DNA of 64,000 bases. Source: Williamsia sp. 1135. GTDB taxonomy: Bacteria > Actinomycetota > Actinomycetes > Mycobacteriales > Mycobacteriaceae. A program made the position numbers and the translations under genes. The stretch lies in the NCBI RefSeq assembly GCF_002095395.1, contig NZ_MJEI01000082.1, positions 1 to 64,000 on the forward strand. Reading direction: 5' to 3'. The notes beneath the pieces are model-generated. The model was not told the DNA's origin. It worked only from the letters and a program-made list of their open reading frames with translations, and made no database searches. Of the stretch, positions 57,791-64,000 are shown piece by piece; the stretch's first letter is position 1; every line of letters begins with the position of its first letter.

Positions 57791-58126
57791 ATGCGGGTGG
57801 AGATGACGAAACACCGTGATGCGTTAGCACGGTTTGGGTATGCGTTGTCGGATGCGACGCGTACACAGATTCTGTTGAGTTTGCGGCAAGGGCCGGGCTA
57901 TCCAGCGGAGTTGGCGGAGGCGATTGGGGTGTCTCGGCAAACGCTGTCCAATCATTTGGCGTGTTTGCGGGGGTGCGGTCTGGTGGTGGCGGTCCCGGAG
58001 GGGCGACGTAGCCGGTATGAACTCGCCGACCCCCGGATCGGCCAAGCGCTTGAGGACTTGCTCGGAGTTGTTCTGGCGGTTGATCCCTCGTGTTGTCCAG
58101 ATTCTGGATCGAAGGATTGCTGCTGA
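57791..58126 (+). CDS. ArsR/SmtB-family metal-responsive repressor
   Basis: This ~111-residue winged-helix protein has the ArsR core: ALARFGYALSDATRTQILLSLRQGPGYPAELAEAIGVSRQTLSNHLACLRGCGLV, a wing (VVAVPEGRRSRYEL) and a cysteine-rich C-terminus (DPSCCPDSGSKDCC). The Cys in LACLRGCG and at the C-terminus fit CmtR-like Cd/Pb sensing. Its stop overlaps the start of the cation-transporter gene (TGATG), so the pair is an autoregulated metal-efflux operon. Upstream in-frame ATG codons exist (57773), and the start is not certain. Confidence 0.8.
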   Translation: MRVEMTKHRDALARFGYALSDATRTQILLSLRQGPGYPAELAEAIGVSRQTLSNHLACLRGCGLVVAVPEGRRSRYELADPRIGQALEDLLGVVLAVDPSCCPDSGSKDCC

Positions 58127-58866
58127 TGACTTCTGATCTGGGTATGCCTACTCCGAAAGCCGCTGGCCGCTTGACCTCCGCGCGCCGCGGGGTGCTGTCG
58201 CGGCGGATCCGGTACTTCGTCGCGGCGACCATTACCTACAACGTCATCGAGGCTGTGATTGCGCTGGGGGAGGGCGCGCGAGTGTCTTCGACCGCGCTGA
58301 TCGGTTTCGGCCTGGATTCGGTGATCGAGGTGTCCTCGGCTGCTGCGGTGGCGTGGCAGTTCGCTGGCCGAGATCCTGAAGCGCGGGAAAAGGTTGCGTT
58401 GCGCATCATCGCGTTCTCCTTCTTCGCCCTCGCTACATATGTGACCGTCGATGCGGTCCGCGGCCTGCTCGGGGGCGACGGGGCTAGGCACTCCACCGTC
58501 GGTATCGTTTTGGCTGCAGTTAGTTTGGCGATCATGCCCGTCCTGTCGTGGGCGCAGCGCAGAGCGGGCCGGGAGCTGGGGTCACTGTCGGCGGTGGCGG
58601 ATTCCAAGCAAACTCTGCTGTGCACCTACCTCTCGGCAGTGCTGCTGGTGGGGCTCATTCTCAATAGCACGCTGGGGTGGTCCTGGGCCGACCCCAGCGC
58701 CGCACTGGTCATTGCCGCCATCGCCGTGCGCGAGGGAATCAATGCCTGGAAGGGCGACAGCTGCTGCCCCCGGCCGGTAGGCCAGGCAGCGCCGACCCAT
58801 AACTGCCAGTGCTGCAGCCCGGAGCCGCCGCGGAGTCGACAGTGTGAGAACCATGCCCACGATTAG
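58126..58866 (+). CDS. Cation diffusion facilitator-like metal exporter
   Basis: This 246-residue inner-membrane protein has about six helices: YFVAATITYNVIEAVIAL, the CDF-like ALIGFGLDSVIEVSSAA with polar metal ligands in helix 2, then TVGIVLAAVSLAIM, DSKQTLLCTYLSAVLLVGL with the Asp/Lys of helix 5, and a last AALVIAAIAVREG helix. A cysteine-rich tail (DSCCPRP…HNCQCC) may bind the metal. It would pump Cd, Zn or a related ion under control of the ArsR protein. It lacks the long cytoplasmic domain of classical CDF proteins. Confidence 0.8.
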   Translation: MTSDLGMPTPKAAGRLTSARRGVLSRRIRYFVAATITYNVIEAVIALGEGARVSSTALIGFGLDSVIEVSSAAAVAWQFAGRDPEAREKVALRIIAFSFFALATYVTVDAVRGLLGGDGARHSTVGIVLAAVSLAIMPVLSWAQRRAGRELGSLSAVADSKQTLLCTYLSAVLLVGLILNSTLGWSWADPSAALVIAAIAVREGINAWKGDSCCPRPVGQAAPTHNCQCCSPEPPRSRQCENHAHD

Positions 58867-59191
58867 GCCCCTCGCCAAAGAGATGTACGTCCACGAGATG
58901 CAGGCCGCCCGCAGTGCCGTCACTGCTGAGGAGCGGTGGTATCACCTGGAGCGAGCCCATATCTTGTCGCAGCCGTATCCGTGGCTGCACACCCGCAACC
59001 ACCTAGTCATGCTCACTCTAGCGCTGCGTCAACATGATCGCCGCGAGGCTTTTGGCCAGATAGTTCGGATTATCGTCGCTGCGCCCGGGTCACTGACCGG
59101 CCGGTACCCCACGGGAAACACGGGCCGCACCGCGGCAGGCCTGACTACACCCATGCCGGTGCCCGGCGATCTAGCCGCAGCCGCGGGCTAG
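58844..59191 (+). CDS. DUF3703 family protein
   Basis: This ~112-residue protein has the DUF3703 layout: EERWYHLERAHILSQPYPWLHTRNHLVMLTLALRQHDRREAFGQIVRI, then GSLTGRYPTGNTGRTAAGLTTPMPVPGD. DUF3703 genes are regularly found with ArsR/CDF metal-resistance genes. A GTG at 58844 or an ATG at 58853 may be the start; both overlap the exporter gene. Function unknown. Confidence 0.8.
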   Translation: MRTMPTIRPLAKEMYVHEMQAARSAVTAEERWYHLERAHILSQPYPWLHTRNHLVMLTLALRQHDRREAFGQIVRIIVAAPGSLTGRYPTGNTGRTAAGLTTPMPVPGDLAAAAG

Positions 59192-59239
59192 CGAAACAGG
59201 GCTGCATGCGGGAGTGCGCCACGCTAGGTCCGTAGAACT

Positions 59240-59262
59240 AACTACTATCATTTATAGTAGTT
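59240..59262 (+). promoter_or_regulatory. BlaI/CopY-type operator before the CopC-like gene
   Basis: AACTACTAT (59240-59248), five bases, ATAGTAGTT (59254-59262): a perfect 9-bp inverted repeat with the ACTAC/GTAGT core of BlaI, MecI and CopY operators. The ATG at 59270 lies seven bases further on. It is the best of four such sites in this region. Confidence 0.8.
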
Positions 59263-59269
59263 TGGCGGG

Positions 59270-59905
59270 ATGGTTTCCTCGGCGGCACGTGTGTGCAGAA
59301 TGATTGTTGGTGTCGCACTCGTGGCTCTGGGTCTGAGTCTGGGCGTCGGACCGGCAGCGGCACACAGTTCACTGGTCTCGTCGAATCCGGCCGCCGACAG
59401 TGCCCTTGAGCAGCCCCCCACCGCAATCGAGTTGACCTTCAACCAGGACATCTCCGAGAGTTTCGCGACCATCGCGGTGCGCGACGACACCGACACCCAG
59501 ATCGAGGTCTCGGCACCCTCGGTGGTCGGGACTGTCGTTACTGCCCGTCTGCCCACCGGACTCGCTGCAGGTGGTTTCACCGTCGGATACCGCGTGGTTT
59601 CTGCGGACGGGCACCCCATCACCGGAGAGTTCACCTTCACCGTCGCCGCAGGGGTGGCCGCTACCGACACCGGGGAAGCAGCACCGGCGATCCCGGGCGG
59701 CTCTTCGGTCGCCGACAGACCCGCACAGGACACCCATCGGGGCGATGACCCCGATGGATCACTCGATTCCAACTGGATCGTGGTGGTGGTGATCCTCGCT
59801 GTCGTTCTGGGTTTGGCCATTATTGGTGGCCTGCTGCTCTACAGTTCACGCCGCCACTCTGATGAGGATCCGACAGACCGGCCAGGGGCCGGCGACAGTA
59901 AGTGA
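59270..59905 (+). CDS. CopC-like copper-binding membrane-anchored protein
   Basis: This 211-residue protein has a signal peptide (MIVGVALVALGLSLGVGPAAAH) so that the mature protein starts with the copper-ligand His (AHSSLVSSNPAADSAL), then the CopC beta-barrel (IELTFNQDISESFATIAVRD, GFTVGYRVVSADGHPITGEFTF with the second His) and a C-terminal membrane helix (IVVVVILAVVLGLAIIGGLLL). CopC carries copper outside the membrane. The BlaI/CopY-type operator lies right before the start. Confidence 0.85.
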   Translation: MVSSAARVCRMIVGVALVALGLSLGVGPAAAHSSLVSSNPAADSALEQPPTAIELTFNQDISESFATIAVRDDTDTQIEVSAPSVVGTVVTARLPTGLAAGGFTVGYRVVSADGHPITGEFTFTVAAGVAATDTGEAAPAIPGGSSVADRPAQDTHRGDDPDGSLDSNWIVVVVILAVVLGLAIIGGLLLYSSRRHSDEDPTDRPGAGDSK

Positions 59906-59978
59906 CGTACGGAGTGCTTTGGCCCATCTGGTGCGTGCCAAACGAATAGGGGCATTCGGACGCAGGACGTTTCGCGTC

Positions 59979-60001
59979 ACAAACTATGACATCTAGTAGT
60001 T
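59979..60001 (+). promoter_or_regulatory. BlaI/CopY-type operator before the mini-ORF
   Basis: ACAAACTAT-N5-CTAGTAGTT matches the consensus at 6 and 8 of 9 positions. It stands seven bases before an ATG, exactly as at the CopC-like gene. Confidence 0.55.
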
Positions 60002-60008
60002 TGAGGCG

Positions 60009-60062
60009 ATGGCGGCGATCTCGCCTGAGGTGAGCATGCATGACCACATATGGTGCGGGTAG
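60009..60062 (+). CDS. Mini-ORF (17 aa) behind an operator
   Basis: Encodes MAAISPEVSMHDHIWCG, with a His-x-His…Cys cluster. The promoter-operator-start arrangement (TAGTAGTTTGAGGCGATGG) copies that of the CopC-like gene (TAGTAGTTTGGCGGGATGG). It may be a metal-binding peptide, or the start of a gene lost by deletion. The rest of the gap to 60119 shows nothing. Confidence 0.3.
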   Translation: MAAISPEVSMHDHIWCG

Positions 60063-60119
60063 GTGCGGCGCTGAGATCAGGTGCAGGGTTCGTTATCGCC
60101 GGGTGCCAGATCAGTGCTG

Positions 60120-61097
60120 CTAGGTGATGAATACGCAGTAGACGGCCGAGAGAGCGGCCATTGAGATGACGGCGGCAAGGGCCGCGCCTGCTATCGGTAG
60201 CACTGCTGCTGCTGCATAGGTCAGAGGGCGAGGGCTCGGGGAGGTCTCTGCGGCGAGGACGTGCAGCCGCCGGTCGTTGGTGGTTTGGATGTCGGCGTCG
60301 CCGGCGTCGTAGCCCACGCCGTGCATGGTGGGGCTGGCGGCTTGCTGTTCGAGGACTCGGCACAGCGCGGACCGGACTGCGGCGCGGCTGGTGGTGCGGG
60401 CCGCTGCGCGGTCGGCGTCGAGTTCGACGAGCATCGCCAACGCGCCGGGTGCGCGGGCCAGCAGCGGGACGATCGGCAACGTTCGGGCGAGCAGGGCGCT
60501 CAGTGCCAGGATGCGGTGGTGGCGGCCGTGCAGATGAGCTCGTTCATGCTCGAGCACTGCTGCTGCCTCGGTGGGTGTTAGGCACGCGTGAAGGCCTTCG
60601 GTGGCGACGACCAGGCCGGGGCTGCCGGCGACGCTGTAGGCGAACGGCAACGGATGATCGAGCCATAGCTCGCGGTAGCGGCTGTCCGGGTCCTGCCTGG
60701 TTCGCGCGAGGACGGTCAGGACGTCGTCGTGGTAGCCGCGAAGCTTGGTCCGCGAGCGGCGTTGCTGGCGTCCTACTGCGGTGAAACGGCCCAGGAAGAA
60801 CACCGCTACAACAGCGACGCCGCCGACCGCTATTTCCGACACCCAGGGCGCCATGGTGTGCTGCGCCGAGCTCAGACACCGGATCCAGATGTCGGTCATA
60901 CCTTCGGCCGGAGCGTGATCGGGCCAGGCCACCACCACGCCCGCCGACAGGGCGAGAAAAAAGAAGGTGGCGATGCTTGCGAGCCACCCGACCAGCATCA
61001 GTCGCGGCGCAACTGCGAGCGGCTGCACGGCCAGCACCCGGGGCATGACGACCCCGATCAGGGCTGCCGCCAGGGCCAGGGTGACCGCGAGCGTCAC
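60120..61097 (-). CDS. M56-family membrane metalloprotease (BlaR1-like)
   Basis: This 325-residue protein has three or more membrane helices and a cytoplasmic zinc-protease domain with HERAHLHGRHH (HExxH in AVLEHERAHLH, ~residue 183). M56 proteases cleave the BlaI/MecI-type repressor when a signal is sensed. Unlike BlaR1, no penicillin-binding sensor domain is attached, so the signal is unknown. Its start overlaps the repressor gene by four bases. Confidence 0.85.
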   Translation of the reverse strand: MTLAVTLALAAALIGVVMPRVLAVQPLAVAPRLMLVGWLASIATFFFLALSAGVVVAWPDHAPAEGMTDIWIRCLSSAQHTMAPWVSEIAVGGVAVVAVFFLGRFTAVGRQQRRSRTKLRGYHDDVLTVLARTRQDPDSRYRELWLDHPLPFAYSVAGSPGLVVATEGLHACLTPTEAAAVLEHERAHLHGRHHRILALSALLARTLPIVPLLARAPGALAMLVELDADRAAARTTSRAAVRSALCRVLEQQAASPTMHGVGYDAGDADIQTTNDRRLHVLAAETSPSPRPLTYAAAAVLPIAGAALAAVISMAALSAVYCVFIT

Positions 61098-61453
61098 CTG
61101 CGGGCCTTGCGGGGAAGGTTCTTTCGGAGCGCGTCGGTTTCCTCCGGTGTGGCAGTCCGCGCAAAATGCATCAGGACTGCGGTCGGGTCGTCGCTGGAGT
61201 TGAGGATGTCACGCAGCGCCTGGGAGGTGACTTGCTCGCGGGTGTTCGCAGCGGTGTAGTGATAAGCGCGGCTCACTTTGGTCCTGGTCAAGAAGCCTTT
61301 GGCGTGCAGATTGGTCACCACGGTCAAAATGGTGGTGTACGCCAGCTGCCGGTCCGCCATCGCGGCGAGGATGTCGTGGACCGACAACTGTTCGGGGGCG
61401 GCGTCCCACACGAGGTCCATGACGTCGGCTTCGAGCGTGCCCAGCTGCTTCAT
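61094..61453 (-). CDS. BlaI/MecI/CopY-family repressor
   Basis: This 119-residue winged-helix protein reads LGTLEADVMDLVWDAAPEQLSVHDILAAM, then LAYTTILTVVTNLHAKGFLTRTKVSRAYHYTA: the complete BlaI/MecI domain with the recognition helix YTTILTVVTNL and wing. The C-terminal dimer helix carries the region normally cleaved by the partner protease. It binds ACTAC/GTAGT sites; four candidates lie nearby. Confidence 0.9.
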   Translation of the reverse strand: MKQLGTLEADVMDLVWDAAPEQLSVHDILAAMADRQLAYTTILTVVTNLHAKGFLTRTKVSRAYHYTAANTREQVTSQALRDILNSSDDPTAVLMHFARTATPEETDALRKNLPRKARR

Positions 61454-61496
61454 CGTTCTATTGTCTCTACTGGCTGGGTGATCGTCCACCGGCGCC

Positions 61497-62666
61497 TCAT
61501 CCGAGGTCGACCCCTCGATTGCGAAGCCACTGCGCGGGGTCGAGTTTGAGGCCGTCGCTTTGCCAGACCTCGTAATGTAGATGGGGGCCGGTGGAGTAGC
61601 CGCGGTTACCGACGGTGGCGATCTGCTCACCGGCCTGCACCCGCTGTCCCGCACTGACCAGGGTCTCGTTGATATGTCCGTATACCCCGATCGTGCCGTC
61701 GTCTTGCAGCACCCGGATCCACAGCCCGAACCCGTCCGCCGGGCCGGACTCGATAATTTCCCCGTCACTGGTCGAGACCACCGGAGTACCAATGACGTTG
61801 GCGATATCGAGACCGTAGTGCGTTGAATTCCAACGTGATCCGTAGCCAGAGGTGACGGTGCCATACGTCGGAGCCGCCGAGGCCAGCCGGGGCGGCGGCG
61901 GGGTGGGTTCAGTCGGGGCGCTGCGGCCCCGTTGGGCCACCAGGTCCTCGATAGCAGTGGTCAACGCATCGAGCGGCGCCGGCGGGGCTACCGCGGTGGA
62001 GGTGGCCTGCTGTGTGCTGACCGGTCTGATGGCAACGGGCTGCGAACCCGCGGCCGGTCCGGCAGCAGCCATGGTGCGTGCGACGGGATCGGCCGCCGGT
62101 TCAGGGTCATGGGTGAGCGCGGTCGCAGCGGTACCGCCCGCGGCGAGCAGAACCACCGCAGCCACCAGCGACCCGCTGATACCGGCCGACCGAGTGACTG
62201 CGCTGCTGCTGCCGCGCTCGTGTCGCTGGTCGAGTTGCTCGCAATAGCTGGAGGCCACCTCTGGCCTGCGGGCGGTCTGGTCACACACCGTCCGCTCCCA
62301 CGGCGCGGTCGCCACCGACCACACGCCAAGAATCCCGGGCCGCGGGGCCGGCGGCTGGGGACGGTGCCTGACAGGGCCAACGCTCGAACCCGTACCGGGC
62401 GCTGGTGTCCTGGGGTGAGGCCAGAAAGCCTGGGCAGGGTGCGCCTGGGTCGGGCGCCGCGAGGACTGCGAGAGCACAGACGCGGGCGGGTGGGTCATTG
62501 GCCGCGGCTCGATCACCACGGGGCGGTGACGGCCTCGATGTGGCCGGGCCGGTGATGACTGACCGTCGGCGAGGGGCGGGCGAGGTGGTGCGGTAGCGAG
62601 CGGCCCGCGCAGCGACTCCTCATGGACGTCAAACGGGGCGAGATCGGGTGTGCGATGCCGTGCCAA
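61497..62666 (-). CDS. M23 peptidoglycan endopeptidase
   Basis: This ~389-residue protein has a long Pro/Arg-rich cytoplasmic N-terminus, one membrane helix (GSLVAAVVLLAAGGTAATAL, near residue ~176), a coiled linker and a C-terminal M23 LytM domain with HYGLDIAN and GPHLHYEVW as zinc ligands. It cleaves peptide cross-links or activates amidases. The TTG at 62666 is used because it has a GAAGGA site six bases away; an extension upstream to 62906 runs through the operator region and is not favoured. The ligands are complete. Confidence 0.82.
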   Translation of the reverse strand: MARHRTPDLAPFDVHEESLRGPLATAPPRPPLADGQSSPARPHRGRHRPVVIEPRPMTHPPASVLSQSSRRPTQAHPAQAFWPHPRTPAPGTGSSVGPVRHRPQPPAPRPGILGVWSVATAPWERTVCDQTARRPEVASSYCEQLDQRHERGSSSAVTRSAGISGSLVAAVVLLAAGGTAATALTHDPEPAADPVARTMAAAGPAAGSQPVAIRPVSTQQATSTAVAPPAPLDALTTAIEDLVAQRGRSAPTEPTPPPPRLASAAPTYGTVTSGYGSRWNSTHYGLDIANVIGTPVVSTSDGEIIESGPADGFGLWIRVLQDDGTIGVYGHINETLVSAGQRVQAGEQIATVGNRGYSTGPHLHYEVWQSDGLKLDPAQWLRNRGVDLG

Positions 62667-62729
62667 GTGAAGTCCTTCAATCAGATCGGGCCATGCAACA
62701 AAGTGATATCGAGCAGGACTCGAACAGGT

Positions 62730-62752
62730 TACTACTATGTTGGTTAGTTTTT
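62730..62752 (-). promoter_or_regulatory. BlaI-type operator on the M23 side
   Basis: TACTACTAT-N5-TTAGTTTTT matches AACTACTAT-N5-ATAGTAGTT at 8 and 6 of 9 positions with the same 5-base spacer, ~65 bases before the M23 gene start. Confidence 0.55.
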
Positions 62753-62919
62753 CACTTTGCGGGTGAAGCCAGGGGTCGGACTCTGCCGCAACGGGCCCGG
62801 CGTGGTGGTGTGGTCCCTGCGGGCGCGCCGGGTCAGTCGGGCGATTGTCGCCTGTCTTGGGGGTGAGATTGGTCCCTCGGCAGTGTCTGCACGAGGTCGT
62901 CGTCACGTCACTGTCCGTA

Positions 62920-62942
62920 AACTACTAGGGGTCTTAGTTGTT
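62920..62942 (+). promoter_or_regulatory. BlaI-type operator on the transpeptidase side
   Basis: AACTACTAG-N5-TTAGTTGTT matches the consensus at 8 and 7 of 9 positions with the same spacer. It ends 24 bases before the GTG start of the transpeptidase gene. Confidence 0.6.
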
Positions 62943-62966
62943 GTGCGTGTTGAGGAGCGTAACCCA

Positions 62967-64000
62967 GTGCCAGAGCGCCATCGTATGGCTGATGTCCAGA
63001 TCAATCGGCGGGGATTGTTGGCACTGGGTGGAGGTGCGGCAGCGGCAGCTTTCCTGGCGGCCTGCTCCACAAACAATTCACCCCTGTCCACTTCGTCGAC
63101 GAGCTCGTCGCCCGCTGTTGCCGGGGTACCGGGGGGAGCGGTCACCTTCACCCCGGCCCCGGGCACCCAGGGGTTTGATCCGCTGGGCGCGGTTTTGGTC
63201 ACCGTCGCCGGGGGGACGCTGGTGGAAGTGGTCATGACCAACGATCAAGGCCGGGTCATTCCCGGCATCATGACCCCCGACGCGGTGACGTGGAAACCCG
63301 ATACCCCGCTGGGCTATGACAGGACCTATCAACTGGCGGTGACCAGTCGAGATGACACCGGCCGCAGCACCGAGGTCGCCAGTACGTTCGGCACCGTCAC
63401 GCCCGACAACCTCACCACCGCGTCGTTGGTGTCCACCGGCGGCGGAGCGCTCACCGAGGGCGCTACCTACGGGGTGGGAGTGGTCGCGGTCATCAAATTC
63501 GACGAACCCATCCCGGACCGGGCCGCCGCGCAGCGCTGTCTGTCGGTACAGACCGAGCCACCGGTGCAGGGGCAGTGGAGCTGGGTCGATGACCAGAATG
63601 TGCACTACCGGCCCCGGGAGTACTACCCGCCGGGCACCACGGTGGCTGTCCGCGCCGACATTTACGGGGTCGACCTGGGCAAGGGGCTCTACGGGCAAGA
63701 AGACCTCGCTCGCTCGTTCGTCATCGGCGACTCGCACGTCTCCATTGCCGACGACAACACCAAACAGGTCGCCGTGTTCACCAACGGGCAGCTGGTACGT
63801 ACGATGCCGACCTCGATGGGCCGCGGTGGCACGGAGACCGTCAACGGCCGGACCATTCACTTTTGGACCCAGCGGGGCATCTACACCGTGCTCGACAAGG
63901 CCAACCCGGTCATCATGGACTCCTCGACCTATGGGCTGCCGGTCAATTCGCGTCTGGGCTATCGTCAGACGATCAATTATGCGACCCGGATCAGCAACGA
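62967..64000 (+). CDS. L,D-transpeptidase lipoprotein (partial, runs off the window)
   Basis: This exported enzyme makes 3-3 cross-links in peptidoglycan. It has a Tat-like lipoprotein signal (INRRGLLALGGGAAAAAFLAAC), Ig-like domains (GPLGAV…VTVAGG, VVAVIKFDEPIPD) and the start of the YkuD catalytic domain (SVIGDSHVSIA-like FVIGDSHVSIADD, TMPTSMGRGG, then YGLPVNSRLGYRQTINYATR). The catalytic HxxS…SxGC motif should follow beyond base 64000. The GTG at 62967 has GAGGAG nine bases upstream. Such enzymes give tolerance to many beta-lactams. Confidence 0.88.
   Translation, partial: MPERHRMADVQINRRGLLALGGGAAAAAFLAACSTNNSPLSTSSTSSSPAVAGVPGGAVTFTPAPGTQGFDPLGAVLVTVAGGTLVEVVMTNDQGRVIPGIMTPDAVTWKPDTPLGYDRTYQLAVTSRDDTGRSTEVASTFGTVTPDNLTTASLVSTGGGALTEGATYGVGVVAVIKFDEPIPDRAAAQRCLSVQTEPPVQGQWSWVDDQNVHYRPREYYPPGTTVAVRADIYGVDLGKGLYGQEDLARSFVIGDSHVSIADDNTKQVAVFTNGQLVRTMPTSMGRGGTETVNGRTIHFWTQRGIYTVLDKANPVIMDSSTYGLPVNSRLGYRQTINYATRISN

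Larger units (their letters stand above)
62667..62966. promoter_or_regulatory. Divergent control region of M23 and L,D-transpeptidase genes
   Basis: About 300 bp between two opposite cell-wall genes, with a BlaI-type site near each end (62730-62752 and 62920-62942). No gene is encoded. Confidence 0.6.

Overview
The window is a high-GC actinobacterial sequence, most likely a large conjugative plasmid of a mycolic-acid-containing genus (Gordonia, Rhodococcus, Mycolicibacterium or a relative). The evidence is Lsr2 and DUF4193 proteins, a WhiB-like regulator, an NrdH redoxin, a cutinase-family protein, many GTG/TTG starts and ATGA-type overlaps, an actinobacterial-type conjugation apparatus and a plasmid rep-parA-parB module. 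I name the genus only as an inference. No tRNA, rRNA or CRISPR array was seen.

Layout. 1-4.3 kb: the tail of a STAS protein, a solitary IS3-type OrfA, DUF4193, Lsr2, a tandem TetR regulator and a LuxR-type HTH protein. 4.3-7.1 kb: a small helix-rich regulator overlapping an N6-adenine methyltransferase and an adjoining putative restriction endonuclease. 7.1-13.8 kb: accessory genes separated by an imperfect ~380-bp repeat carrying a strong terminator and a hairpin that covaries between copies. This stretch includes a twice-frameshifted DUF2971 gene, an LPD29-type protein, NrdH, a DnaB-N-domain protein and a VbhA-like antitoxin. 13.9-18.5 kb: a leftward operon of membrane, secreted and coiled-coil-like proteins. 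18.5-22.9 kb: a candidate oriT, MobC-like protein, relaxase and partner genes. 23-39.4 kb: a long leftward type IV secretion operon (peptidase/transglycosylase, VirB8-like pair, VirB6/TrbL-like channel, SCO6880 protein, VirB4-like ATPase, VirD4-like coupling protein, DUF4913, second transglycosylase) starting with a cutinase-family protein.

39.9-43.9 kb: two XRE regulators facing a leftward operon of nucleoside hydrolase, ImmA/IrrE metalloprotease and MAB_1171c-type membrane protein. This is a plausible sensing or defence module with no function I can name. 44-47.1 kb: replication initiator, duplicated iteron region, ParA and a ribbon-helix-helix partner. 47.1-49.4 kb: WhiB-like and hypothetical genes. 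50-52.8 kb: a short type II CBASS anti-phage operon (Cap5-like HNH-SAVED effector, CD-NTase, E2-like protein), divergent from an AAA ATPase gene. 54.9-57.1 kb: a siderophore-binding lipoprotein and siderophore-interacting reductase behind an IdeR-like box. The CBASS/ATPase/iron block lies between two identical 20-bp palindromes with a TG centre.

57.7-64 kb: an ArsR/CDF metal-efflux pair with DUF3703, then a BlaI/CopY repressor with an M56 protease. Four matching operator-like sites (AACTACTAT-N5-ATAGTAGTT) lie before a CopC-like gene, a 17-codon mini-ORF, an M23 peptidase and an L,D-transpeptidase, which suggests one cell-envelope regulon. The last gene runs off the window.
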